Source of the DNA: an uncultured Bacteroidales bacterium
Lineage (GTDB): Bacteria; Bacteroidota; Bacteroidia; Bacteroidales; Bacteroidaceae
NCBI GenBank assembly: GCA_902800305.1
Contig: CADCDP010000011.1
Coordinates: forward strand, 1-64,000
Reading direction: 5' to 3'
Length of the DNA stretch: 64,000 nt
Position 1 is the stretch's first letter. Each line of letters opens with the position of its first letter. The notes under the pieces were generated by a model, which saw nothing but the letters and a program-made list of their open reading frames with translations, had not been told where the DNA came from and searched no databases. This document shows, piece after piece, positions 16,330 to 24,788 of this stretch. A program made the position numbers and the translations under genes.

Positions 16330-17025
16330 ATGAAGACAATGAAAAAACTTTTCCTGTTGGTGGCCATCTCGCTGGCGACAGGTGTACAAATGTCTTGTAC
16401 TGACTATCAAGACGAAATCGATGCTTTGGACGTTCGTGTGACCGATCTCGAAAATTTAGTAAAGAAAATCAATACCGATTTGAAGTCTTTGCACACTCTT
16501 TTGGACGCTATGGCGGATGGCGATGCTATCACGAATGTGACCGATACGGAAGATGGATGTATCGTTACCTTCAAGGATGCAGGTGCAGTTGTTATCCATG
16601 ATGGTCGCAATGGTACGGACGGTCAGGATGCCGTGGCTCCCACTATTTCGTTGGCACAGGATCCCGATGATGGCAAGTATTACTGGGTGCTTGACGGGCA
16701 GCCCATCCTTGACGAAAACGGCAATAAGGTGTGTGCTTCGGGTAAGGACGGCGAAAAGGGTGCCGACGGTAAGGCTCCCCGTGTACGTATCAATCCCGAC
16801 ACAGGCGAATGGGAACTTTCCCTTGACGATGGCGCGTCTTGGATTGGCACAGGAACTAATGCTGAGGCCAAGGACGGTAAGGATGGCGAAAAGGGCGCTG
16901 ATGGTAGCTGCGTGTTCGAGAGCGTACAGGCTTTTCAAGATGCCGATGGCGTTAAGTATGTGGTGTTCACGATGAAGGATACGGGTTTAGTCATCAAAGT
17001 GCCTATGTATGTCCCCGGGTCATAG
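16330..17025 (+). CDS. DUF4988-type lipoprotein with collagen-like segments (first paralogue)
   Basis: A lipoprotein of 231 residues. The start at 16330 is preferred to an in-frame Met at 16288 because it gives a normal lipoprotein signal (MKTMKKLFLLVAISLATG, then VQMSC with Cys at 23). A coiled-coil heptad stretch follows (DEIDALDVRVTDLENLVKKI), then Gly-x-Asp collagen-like runs (GRNGTDGQD, GKDGEKGADGKAP, DGKDGEKGADG), with the 'YYWVLDGQPILDENGNKV' and 'WELSLDDGASW' motifs between. This order matches the domain called DUF4988, or PL29 lyase N-terminal domain, but no lyase domain follows. It is probably anchored in the outer membrane as an extended stalk. It is 65 bases after the OmpA-like gene. 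Confidence 0.82.
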   Translation: MKTMKKLFLLVAISLATGVQMSCTDYQDEIDALDVRVTDLENLVKKINTDLKSLHTLLDAMADGDAITNVTDTEDGCIVTFKDAGAVVIHDGRNGTDGQDAVAPTISLAQDPDDGKYYWVLDGQPILDENGNKVCASGKDGEKGADGKAPRVRINPDTGEWELSLDDGASWIGTGTNAEAKDGKDGEKGADGSCVFESVQAFQDADGVKYVVFTMKDTGLVIKVPMYVPGS

Positions 17026-17062
17026 CCTTTTCTAATTTGTATTCACCCAAAAGACTCGTACA

Positions 17063-17767
17063 ATGAAAGCGACCAAATATATGATATTGGCTCAAGTCTT
17101 TGCCCTTGCGGCATTGATAGCAGCCTCGTGCGACAAATTCTCTGACGACTTGCAGGGTTTGGGCGCACGCGTGGAGAAGCTGGAAGATTCTCTCTTGATT
17201 GCAGAAAAAGAATTGAATCAGTTGACGCTTCTTGCCCAAGAGGTGGAAGATAACGGCTACATCACCGAGGTGCTTATCGATTCGGTGGATAGCACACTGA
17301 CCCTCGTGTTCAATGATGGCGACACCATCGTGGTGCGTCAGGGTAAGGACGGAGCCGACGGTGTAGATGGCAAGACCACTAACGATTTGGGCTTGACTAT
17401 CCGTAAGTACTCCGATGGCTACTACTATTGGTGGTGCAACGGCGATTGGCTCTTAGATGCTTATGGCAACAAGATGAGGGCCAGCGGCATCAACGGCCAG
17501 AAAGGAGCTGATGGCGAATCCAACCTTGCGGCCATCGTTCCTCGCATCCGTATCAACAGCGATAATAAATGGGAAATCTCCACCGATGGTGGCATCACAT
17601 GGCAGAAGACCGGTGTCACCGCCATTGGTAAGGATGGCAAGGATGGCGCACCAGGTGCATCAGACCAAATTTTCCTTACCGCTACGATAGACGAGGTAAA
17701 AAACGTGGCGATTTTCTACCTGCTCGACGGAACAACCATAGTGGTGCCTTTGTACACTGAAGATTGA
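17063..17767 (+). CDS. DUF4988-type lipoprotein with collagen-like segments (second paralogue)
   Basis: A 234-residue paralogue of the preceding lipoprotein with the same order of parts. It has a signal with a lipobox (LIAASC, Cys23), a coiled-coil stretch (LGARVEKLEDSLLIAEKEL), Gly-Lys-Asp-Gly runs (GKDGADGVDGK, GQKGADGES, GKDGKDGAPG), 'YYWWCNGDWLLDAYGNKM' and 'WEISTDGGITW'. Sequence identity to the first copy is modest outside these motifs, so the duplication is old. The two lipoproteins may form a mixed coiled-coil assembly with each other or with the OmpA-like protein; this is inference from position. Confidence 0.82.
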   Translation: MKATKYMILAQVFALAALIAASCDKFSDDLQGLGARVEKLEDSLLIAEKELNQLTLLAQEVEDNGYITEVLIDSVDSTLTLVFNDGDTIVVRQGKDGADGVDGKTTNDLGLTIRKYSDGYYYWWCNGDWLLDAYGNKMRASGINGQKGADGESNLAAIVPRIRINSDNKWEISTDGGITWQKTGVTAIGKDGKDGAPGASDQIFLTATIDEVKNVAIFYLLDGTTIVVPLYTED

Positions 17768-17853
17768 TTCCAACACGAGCAATAGGCACAACCTTGCTGA
17801 CGATAACACGAAGGAGGTTCACCTCCTAATAGATTCTTAAAACACCTCCAAAA

Positions 17854-17916
17854 CGCACCCGTCGGGTACGGAAGGTCGCACCCGACGGGTGCGGCACTTC
17901 GTACCCGACGGGTGCG
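17854..17916. repeat. Palindrome array A1: three 17-base units, 23-base period
   Basis: Units at 17854, 17877 and 17900 read cgcacccgtcgggtacg, cgcacccgacgggtgcg and cgtacccgacgggtgcg. Each is an 8-base inverted repeat around one central base, separated by 6-base spacers. The reverse complement of this array matches the copy at 56703-56765 almost base for base. It lies between convergent genes, next to a terminator. A small inverted repeat (aggaggt/acctcct, 17812-17827) stands just before it. Confidence 0.85.
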
Positions 17917-17937
17917 ATGTAGGGGAGACGAGCATAC

Positions 17938-17969
17938 AAAAAGAGAGGCTTTGAGGAGCCTCTCTTTTT
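17938..17969. terminator. Bidirectional terminator between lipoprotein and Sel1 genes
   Basis: Arms of 13 bases (17938-17950 and 17957-17969) around a 6-base loop, with an A-run on the left and a T-run on the right. It can end transcripts from both directions. Confidence 0.85.
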
Positions 17970-17982
17970 TTTGCCCTGCTGA

Positions 17983-18444
17983 TTACTTTCCGAGCAACTT
18001 CTTGATGGCGATAGCATCCTCGTCGCCATCGGCAACGTCTTCGTTGAGATTCTCCAATACCTTGTCGCCGCCCTTCGGATTCTTCACAGCTTTTGTCAGC
18101 CAAGTTTTTGCCTTGGCGACATCCTTCGTGCAACCCTTGCCCTTCATGTAGCACTTGCCGAGTTGATACTGCGACTTGGCATGTCCCTGTTGGGCACCTT
18201 TCAGATACCACTGGTATGCTTTCTGGTTGTCCTCTTTCACGCCATGTCCTTTGTCGTAGCACCGTCCCACACGATACTGTGCCTTCTTGTGCCCCTTCTG
18301 AGCCGCTGGCAACAGTTTCTTAAAGGCCAGTTCATACTTCTTTTCGTCGTAGAGTTTCTTGCCCTCATCATAGAGCGCATCAGCACTTTGGCTTCGTGCC
18401 ACGATACTGAGCATCAGTAGCAAAGTGGTTAGAATTGTCTTCAT
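17983..18444 (-). CDS. Secreted Sel1-repeat protein
   Basis: A 153-residue protein with a signal peptide (MKTILTTLLLMLSIVARS) and Sel1-like/TPR helical repeats: 'LLPAAQKGHKKAQYRVGRCY', 'LKGAQQGHAKSQYQLGKCY' and 'KAKTWLTKAVKN'. Sel1 repeats serve as protein-binding scaffolds. The last ~25 residues are acidic. The gene stands alone between a terminator and a divergent promoter region shared with carB. The partner is unknown. Confidence 0.88.
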   Translation of the reverse strand: MKTILTTLLLMLSIVARSQSADALYDEGKKLYDEKKYELAFKKLLPAAQKGHKKAQYRVGRCYDKGHGVKEDNQKAYQWYLKGAQQGHAKSQYQLGKCYMKGKGCTKDVAKAKTWLTKAVKNPKGGDKVLENLNEDVADGDEDAIAIKKLLGK

Positions 18445-18473
18445 AATCGTGTCAGTTTGTTATTTTCTCGGTG

Positions 18474-18481
18474 CAAAGATA
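18474..18481 (-). promoter_or_regulatory. -7 element of the Sel1 gene
   Basis: Read on the minus strand this is TATCTTTG, 30 bases before the start codon. The opposing carB -7 box is only 21 bases away, so the two promoters overlap back to back. Confidence 0.5.
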
Positions 18482-18502
18482 TAGAATTTTGATTTTATTT
18501 CG

Positions 18503-18510
18503 TACCTTTG
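18503..18510 (+). promoter_or_regulatory. -7 element of carB
   Basis: TACCTTTG lies 43 bases before the carB start codon and fits TANNTTTG; no clear -33 TTTG is present. Confidence 0.55.
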
Positions 18511-18553
18511 CAGCCGAAAAAGAATACATCATAAACAATTTAGTTCATAATTC

Positions 18554-21500
18554 ATGAAGAAACAGCTGAAGAAGGTGCTTGTCTTAGGCTCTGGAGCCTT
18601 GAAGATAGGACAAGCAGGCGAGTTCGACTATTCGGGTAGTCAGGCTCTCAAGGCACTTCGGGAGGAAGGCATCAGGTCGGTGCTGGTAAATCCGAACGTT
18701 GCTACTATTCAAACGAGTGAAGGTATTGCGGACAAGGTTTATTTCTTGCCAGTCAATACCTTTTTTGTTACTGAAATCATCAAGAAGGAGCGTCCTGATG
18801 GCATCCTGTTGGCGTTCGGTGGTCAGACAGCACTGAACTGCGGTACGGAGCTGTTCCAGAAGGGTATCCTGAAGGAGTACGGCGTGGAAGTGCTCGGCAC
18901 CAGCGTTGAGGCCATTATGAACACCGAAGACCGCGACCTCTTCGTGAAGGAGTTGAACAAGGTGGACTTGAAGGTGCCAGTGTCTCAGGCTTGCGAGACG
19001 ATGGAAGAGGCTGTTGCCACTGCTCGTCGCATCGGCTACCCCATCATGATTCGTTCGGCCTACGCATTGGGCGGTCTTGGCTCAGGCGTTTGTCCTGATG
19101 AGGAAACTTTCGTGAAGATTGCCGAGTCGGCTTTCACCTTCGCGCCCCAAGTGCTCGTGGAGGAGAGTTTGAAGGGCTGGAAGGAAATAGAGTTTGAGTG
19201 TATCCGCGATGCCAACGACCACTGTTTCACGGTGGCTTCGATGGAGAACTTCGACCCACTCGGCATCCATACGGGTGAGTCTATCGTGGTGGCTCCCACT
19301 TGCTCACTCACCGAGGAGCAGGTGAAGATGTTGCAGGAACTGACCATCAAGTGTGTGCGCCACCTCAACATCGTGGGCGAGTGCAACATCCAGTTTGCCT
19401 TCAACGCTTTCACCAACGACTACCGCATCATCGAAATCAACGCACGTCTCTCCCGTTCTTCGGCTTTGGCGTCGAAGGCAACAGGCTATCCTCTCGCTTT
19501 CGTGGCTGCTAAGATTGCCCTCGGCTACACGCTCGACCAGATTGGCGAGATGGGCACCACCAATTCTGCATACGTGGCTCCAAGCCTCGACTACCTCATC
19601 TGCAAGATTCCACGTTGGGACTTGACCAAGTTCGTGGGTGTGAGCCGCAAGATTGGTTCCAGCATGAAGTCGGTGGGCGAAATCATGTCCATCGGCCGCA
19701 CCTTCGAGGAACTCATCCAGAAGGGTCTCCGTATGATAGGTCAGGGTATGCACGGTTTTGTGGGCAACGACCACACGAAGTTCGACAATCTCGACGAAGA
19801 GTTGGCGAATCCAACTGACCTCCGCATCTTTGCCATCGCTCAGGCTTTGGAAGAGGGTTACAGCATCGACCGCATCTACGAACTCACCAAGATTGACCCT
19901 TGGTTCATCGAACGACTGAAGAACATTGTTGACTACAAGCATCAATTGGAGGTTTACAACGCCATCGAGGACATCCCTGCCGACGTGCTTCGTCAGGCAA
20001 AGATTTACGGCTTCTCCGACTTCCAGATTGCCCGTTTCGTGCTGAAACACACCGCTGGCAACATGGAGAAGGAAAACCTCGCCGTGCGTGCCTATCGCAA
20101 GAAGTTGGGCATCCTGCCAGCCGTGAAGCGCATTCCAACGGTGGCCAGCGAGCATCCCGACTTGACCAACTACCTCTATATGACTTACGCCGTGGAAGGA
20201 TATGACGTGAACTACTATGCCCATGAGAAATCGGTGGTGGTGCTCGGTTCGGGTGCCTACCGCATCGGCTCGTCCGTGGAGTTCGACTGGTGTTCTGTCA
20301 ATGCCATCACCACGGCTCGCAAGCTTGGCTACAAGAGCATCATGATTAACTACAACCCCGAGACCGTATCGACCGACTACGACATGTGCGACCGCCTCTA
20401 CTTCGATGAACTTTCCTTCGAGCGTGTGCTCGACGTGATAGATCTCGAAAATCCACGTGGCGTGATTGTCTCTGTGGGTGGCCAGATTCCGAATAACCTC
20501 GCCATGAAGCTCTATCGCCAAAGTGTACCTATCCTCGGTACCAGCCCTGTGAGCATCGACCGTGCCGAAAACCGCAACAAGTTCTCAGCTATGCTTGACC
20601 AGCTTGGCATCGACCAGCCGCAGTGGAGCGCATTGACGAGCATGGACGACGTGAAGGCATTCGTGGAGCGTGTGGGCTTCCCTGTGCTGGTGCGTCCTTC
20701 TTACGTGCTTTCCGGTGCGGCCATGAACGTCTGCTACGACTACGAAGAACTGGAGCGTTTCCTCCAGATGGCCAGCGAGGTCAGCAAGGAATATCCTGTG
20801 GTTATCTCGCAGTTCATGCAGGAAACCAACGAGGTGGAATTTGACGCTGTGGCACAGAACGGCGAGGTGGTGGAGTACGCCATCTCCGAGCATGTGGAGT
20901 TCGCTGGTGTCCACTCAGGTGACGCTACGATGGTGTTCCCTGCCCAGCAGATTAGCTTCGCCACCATCCGACAGATTAAGAAGATAAGTCGTGCCATCGC
21001 CAAGGAACTGAACATCTCAGGTCCGTTCAATATCCAGTACCTCGCCAAGGGTCGTGACGTGAAGGTGATCGAGTGCAACCTTCGTGCTTCACGTTCGTTC
21101 CCATTCGTCAGCAAGGTGCTCAAGCGCAACTTCATCGACACCGCCACTCGCATCATGCTCGATGCGCCTTACACGAAGCCCGATAAGAGCGAGTTTGACA
21201 TCGACCGCATGGGTGTGAAGGCCAGCCAGTTCTCTTTCGCACGTCTGCAAAATGCCGACCCTGTCTTGGGCGTCGATATGAGCAGTACGGGTGAAGTGGG
21301 TTGCATGGGCGACACCTACGAAGAGGCACTCCTCAACTCGATGATAGCCACCGGCTACAAGATTCCTTCGAAGGACAAAGCCATCATGATTTCTTCTGGT
21401 GGCACGAAGGAGAAGGTGGCAATGCTCGATGCTGCCCGTGCCCTCGTTCAGAAAGGCTACACCATCTGCGCCAGCGAAGGCACCGCGAAGTTCCTCAACG

Positions 21501-21787
21501 ACAACAACGTAGCCGCTACCGCTGTGGCATGGCCCGATGAAGAGAACAGCGACAAACCTAACGTGATGAAGATGATAGCCGACCACAAGTTCGACCTTAT
21601 CGTCAACATCCCGAAGAACCACTCCAAGCGCGAGTTGACCAACGGCTATCGCATCCGTCGTGGTGCCATCGACCACAACATCCCGCTCATCACCAACGCT
21701 CGCCTCGCCTCCGCCTTCATCGAAGCCTTCTGCGAGAAGGGTATGGAAGACCTGCAGATTAAGTCATGGCAGGAGTATGACGCATAA
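18554..21787 (+). CDS. carB: Carbamoyl-phosphate synthase large subunit
   Basis: A 1077-residue enzyme that makes carbamoyl phosphate from bicarbonate, ATP and ammonia delivered by CarA, feeding pyrimidine and arginine synthesis. It has two homologous ATP-grasp halves: 'VLVLGSGALKIGQAGEFDYS' starts the first, and 'VVVLGSGAYRIGSSVEFDW' near residue 560 starts the second. The C-terminal MGS-like allosteric domain spans roughly 940-1077 (ISSGGTKEKVAMLDAARAL, 'NIPKNHSKRELTNGYRIRR'). Length matches the E. coli protein (1073). No carA is adjacent, so the small subunit must be encoded elsewhere. A terminator follows. Confidence 0.95.
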   Translation: MKKQLKKVLVLGSGALKIGQAGEFDYSGSQALKALREEGIRSVLVNPNVATIQTSEGIADKVYFLPVNTFFVTEIIKKERPDGILLAFGGQTALNCGTELFQKGILKEYGVEVLGTSVEAIMNTEDRDLFVKELNKVDLKVPVSQACETMEEAVATARRIGYPIMIRSAYALGGLGSGVCPDEETFVKIAESAFTFAPQVLVEESLKGWKEIEFECIRDANDHCFTVASMENFDPLGIHTGESIVVAPTCSLTEEQVKMLQELTIKCVRHLNIVGECNIQFAFNAFTNDYRIIEINARLSRSSALASKATGYPLAFVAAKIALGYTLDQIGEMGTTNSAYVAPSLDYLICKIPRWDLTKFVGVSRKIGSSMKSVGEIMSIGRTFEELIQKGLRMIGQGMHGFVGNDHTKFDNLDEELANPTDLRIFAIAQALEEGYSIDRIYELTKIDPWFIERLKNIVDYKHQLEVYNAIEDIPADVLRQAKIYGFSDFQIARFVLKHTAGNMEKENLAVRAYRKKLGILPAVKRIPTVASEHPDLTNYLYMTYAVEGYDVNYYAHEKSVVVLGSGAYRIGSSVEFDWCSVNAITTARKLGYKSIMINYNPETVSTDYDMCDRLYFDELSFERVLDVIDLENPRGVIVSVGGQIPNNLAMKLYRQSVPILGTSPVSIDRAENRNKFSAMLDQLGIDQPQWSALTSMDDVKAFVERVGFPVLVRPSYVLSGAAMNVCYDYEELERFLQMASEVSKEYPVVISQFMQETNEVEFDAVAQNGEVVEYAISEHVEFAGVHSGDATMVFPAQQISFATIRQIKKISRAIAKELNISGPFNIQYLAKGRDVKVIECNLRASRSFPFVSKVLKRNFIDTATRIMLDAPYTKPDKSEFDIDRMGVKASQFSFARLQNADPVLGVDMSSTGEVGCMGDTYEEALLNSMIATGYKIPSKDKAIMISSGGTKEKVAMLDAARALVQKGYTICASEGTAKFLNDNNVAATAVAWPDEENSDKPNVMKMIADHKFDLIVNIPKNHSKRELTNGYRIRRGAIDHNIPLITNARLASAFIEAFCEKGMEDLQIKSWQEYDA

Positions 21788-21814
21788 ATAGAAAGACATC
21801 TATCAACCAAGTAG

Positions 21815-21842
21815 GGGGACTCGTTCAATGTGGCGAGTCCCC
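21815..21842 (+). terminator. Terminator after carB
   Basis: A stem of 9 bases (ggggactcg / cgagtcccc) with a 10-base loop, followed by a T-rich stretch (ttgctttt). Confidence 0.75.
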
Positions 21843-21907
21843 TTGCTTTTGTATGGAACTGAAAAAGCGGGGCGGGTGACTTGTAGCATGAGCCTCATTC
21901 TCCATTC

Positions 21908-23302
21908 TCACTCCTTCATCATCCGATTGAGTAAGGGTGAAATGGCGGCGAGGGCGATGGCGGCGATGCCAGCCATGACGACGAAGACCATGAAGAAGTC
22001 GTGGAGGGAGGTGATGGGGATGAAGCCGAGAAGATGCTTGGTGGTGCCGTCGGGGTAGAGGGTGGCGAGCTGACCGGCGAGCATATTGCTGACGGCGGTG
22101 GACATGAACCAGATGCCCATCATGAGGCTGGCTAAGTGCTTGGGCGATAGACGGCTGACGAGCGAGAGTCCGATGGGTGAGAGACTGAGTTCGCCGAGGG
22201 TGTGGATGAAATAAAGCCCAGTGAGCCAAAACATGCTGACCTTCACATTGGGGTCTAAGTCCTTCACACCGAAAGCGATGAAGAGATAGCCAAGGGAGAG
22301 GAATGCGAGACCGATGGCTTGCTTCATGGGTGAGGAGGGTTCGAGTCCGATACGTCCGAGGAGTTCCCACAGCATTGACATGACGGGGGCGAGGAGCACC
22401 ACAAAGATGGCAGGGAAGGACTGGAAGTAACTCGTTGGCATCTCCCAACCGAAGACGTGGCGGTCGGTTTGTTGGTCGGCAAAGTAGGTGAGCGACACAC
22501 CCGCTTGTTCGTAGGCTGCCCAGAAGAAGATGACGAACAGCGCAATGATGAAGATAACGGCGATGTGTTGCTTTTCCTTAGAGGAAAGTTGGTGCTTAGC
22601 CACCTTCTCATGGTGGGTGGGTTTAGTGCCTACAGGTACACCTTCGTGGGTGACGATATACTTGTTTTTCAGTAGGCTAAACATAATGGTGGAGAGGAGC
22701 ATGACCACACAGGCACAGAGGAAAGCCCACTTGAAGCGAGTGGGGTTGAGGTAGTCGCCTTCGAAGATGCCGCACACCAAAGGACCGAGTGTGGCACCCA
22801 CGTTCACACCCATGTAGAAGATGGTGAAAGCCGAGTCTTTCAGTTTGTCGTCGGGACGGTAGAGGCTGCCCACCATGGTGGCAATGTTGGGCTTGAAGAA
22901 GCCGTTGCCGAGGATGAGGAAGAAGAGGCCAGACATCATGCAGACAATCGGGAAACGATTATCCACGGAGGGGTCGATGGCTCCCTCGGCTTCGTGGATG
23001 GCAGGTTGCACGAACGAGGCACTGAGGAACAGCAGGAACTGTCCCAATGCCATGAGCAGACCGCCCACGATGATGCTGCGGCGATTGCCCCAATAGCGGT
23101 CGGCGATATAGCCACCCAGCAGGGGCGTGAGGTACACCAAGCCCGTGTAGTAGCCATAAATCTCGCTGGCACTTTCCATCGTGAAGAGTGCAGCCACCAT
23201 GTAGAGTGTGAAGACGGCTCTCATACCGTAGTAAGAAAAGCGTTCGGCCATCTCGGTGGCGAACAGCAGGTAAAGTCCTCGTGGGTGTCCTTGTTTTGCC
23301 AT
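21908..23302 (-). CDS. POT-family proton-coupled di/tripeptide transporter
   Basis: A 464-residue inner membrane protein with about 12-14 hydrophobic segments. It carries the POT/PTR2 signature EMAERFSYYG near residue 20, where the ExxERF residues couple protons to transport, and the 'GFFKPNIATMVGSLY' and 'FYMGVNVGATLGPLVCG' motifs. The start at 23302 (MAKQGHPRGLYLLF) was chosen because the longer reading to 23362 runs through the -7 box. Peptide uptake suits a proteolytic or amino-acid-fermenting Prevotella. It is transcribed divergently from the cysteine desulfidase operon. Confidence 0.9.
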   Translation of the reverse strand: MAKQGHPRGLYLLFATEMAERFSYYGMRAVFTLYMVAALFTMESASEIYGYYTGLVYLTPLLGGYIADRYWGNRRSIIVGGLLMALGQFLLFLSASFVQPAIHEAEGAIDPSVDNRFPIVCMMSGLFFLILGNGFFKPNIATMVGSLYRPDDKLKDSAFTIFYMGVNVGATLGPLVCGIFEGDYLNPTRFKWAFLCACVVMLLSTIMFSLLKNKYIVTHEGVPVGTKPTHHEKVAKHQLSSKEKQHIAVIFIIALFVIFFWAAYEQAGVSLTYFADQQTDRHVFGWEMPTSYFQSFPAIFVVLLAPVMSMLWELLGRIGLEPSSPMKQAIGLAFLSLGYLFIAFGVKDLDPNVKVSMFWLTGLYFIHTLGELSLSPIGLSLVSRLSPKHLASLMMGIWFMSTAVSNMLAGQLATLYPDGTTKHLLGFIPITSLHDFFMVFVVMAGIAAIALAAISPLLNRMMKE

Positions 23303-23329
23303 AGGTTTATGGAAGGATTGATTTGTGTG

Positions 23330-23337
23330 CAAAAGTA
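23330..23337 (-). promoter_or_regulatory. -7 element of the peptide transporter gene
   Basis: Reads TACTTTTG on the minus strand, 28 bases upstream of the start codon; no good -33 box was found. Confidence 0.45.
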
Positions 23338-23451
23338 CACAAAAAATACGACATACTAACATTCCTTGTTGAGAAAAGTGTAAAGAAAGGGAAAACAGGG
23401 CGTTTGGAGAAAATTGTTGGTGGAGATGATGGCTATGTCGAAAAAAACGTG

Positions 23452-23459
23452 TAATTTTG
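23452..23459 (+). promoter_or_regulatory. -7 element of the cysteine desulfidase operon
   Basis: TAATTTTG fits TANNTTTG and lies 32 bases before the ATG at 23491. It makes the earlier in-frame TTG at 23470 an unlikely start. Confidence 0.45.
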
Positions 23460-23490
23460 TGGCGTTTTATTGGAAAAAGTGTGCTACGTG

Positions 23491-24780
23491 ATGGAAAAGA
23501 CGTTACGAGACAACATTATTGCGCTGGTCAAGAGCGAGGTCGTGCCAGCCGTGGGGTGTACGGAACCCATTGCGGTGGCGTTGTGTGTGGCGAAGGCTAC
23601 CGAGACGTTGGGTGGTGTTCCAGAGAAAATCGATGTGTTGCTGTCGGCCAACATTTTGAAGAACGCAATGGGCGTGGGCATTCCAGGCACGGGCATGATA
23701 GGGTTGCCTATCGCTGTGGCTTTGGGTGCGTTGATTGGACGGTCAGAGTATGAGCTGGAGGTGCTGAAGGATGTGACGGACGAGGCAGTGGAGAGAGGCA
23801 AGGCATATTTGGCCGAAGACCGCATCAACATCGGCTTGAAAGAGGGCATCACGGAGAAGCTTTACATCGAGGTGAAGGTGACGAAGGGTGAGGAGACGGC
23901 AGAGGCGGTGATATGTACGTGCCACAAGGATTTTCTTTGCGTGAAGAAGAATCATGCTGTCATTTATGAGAAGGCGTGTGGAGCGGAAGAGGCCGAGGAT
24001 GAGGAGTGTACATGGCTGACGTTGGAGAAGGTCTATGAGTTTGCGACGACGGCTCCCTTGGCGGAAATCGAGTTCATCCGTGAGGCACAGACGCTCAACG
24101 AACGGGCGGCAGAAGAGTCGCTGAAGGGCAACTATGGACATTCGTTGGGCAAGACGCTGACACGTCCGTTGGGCAAGGGCATCTTTGGCGACACCATCTT
24201 TGCCCACATCATTTCGGCGACGGCTTGTGCTTGCGATGCCCGTATGGCTGGCGCCCCCATTCCGGTGATGTCCAATTCGGGCAGTGGCAACCAAGGCATC
24301 TGTGCCACCTTGCCTGTGGTGAAGTTTGCTGAGGAGAACCACAACACCGACGAGGAACTTACACGTGCCTTGATGCTCAGCCACTTGACGGCCATCTACA
24401 TCAAGCAGTCGTTGGGCAAGCTCTCGGCATTGTGTGGTTGTGTGGTGGCTTCGACGGGTTCGGCTTGTGGCATCACCTACCTGATGGGAGGTGATTTCGA
24501 GCAAGTGACTTTTGCGGTGAAGAACATGGTGGCGAACCTGACGGGTATGATTTGCGACGGTGCCAAACCATCGTGTGCGTTGAAGTTAGCTTCGGGGGTG
24601 AGCACGGCGGTTCTCTCTGCCATGCTGGCGGTGCAGCACAACTGTGTATCGTCGGTGGAGGGCATCATCGACGACGATGTGGACCGTTCCATCCACAATC
24701 TGACACGCATCGGTAAGGACGCGATGGACGAGACCGACCGCTGTGTGCTGGAAATTATGACGAGTAAAAATGAAAAATAG
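23491..24780 (+). CDS. cyuA: L-cysteine desulfidase-like protein (UPF0597/CyuA family)
   Basis: A 429-residue protein matching the YhaM/CyuA (UPF0597) family. Members split L-cysteine to pyruvate, ammonia and sulfide using an oxygen-sensitive iron-sulfur cluster. Visible family segments are 'VPAVGCTEPIAVAL' near the start, 'GVGIPGTGMIGLPIAVALGA', 'MSNSGSGNQGICATLPV', 'ASTGSACGITYLMGG' and 'GMICDGAKPSCALK'; several of these Cys are candidates for cluster ligands. The ATG at 23491 is preferred over TTG at 23470. Eight bases separate it from trxB, so sulfur release and thiol reduction genes are in one transcript. Confidence 0.87.
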   Translation: MEKTLRDNIIALVKSEVVPAVGCTEPIAVALCVAKATETLGGVPEKIDVLLSANILKNAMGVGIPGTGMIGLPIAVALGALIGRSEYELEVLKDVTDEAVERGKAYLAEDRINIGLKEGITEKLYIEVKVTKGEETAEAVICTCHKDFLCVKKNHAVIYEKACGAEEAEDEECTWLTLEKVYEFATTAPLAEIEFIREAQTLNERAAEESLKGNYGHSLGKTLTRPLGKGIFGDTIFAHIISATACACDARMAGAPIPVMSNSGSGNQGICATLPVVKFAEENHNTDEELTRALMLSHLTAIYIKQSLGKLSALCGCVVASTGSACGITYLMGGDFEQVTFAVKNMVANLTGMICDGAKPSCALKLASGVSTAVLSAMLAVQHNCVSSVEGIIDDDVDRSIHNLTRIGKDAMDETDRCVLEIMTSKNEK

Positions 24781-24788
24781 ATAAGATT

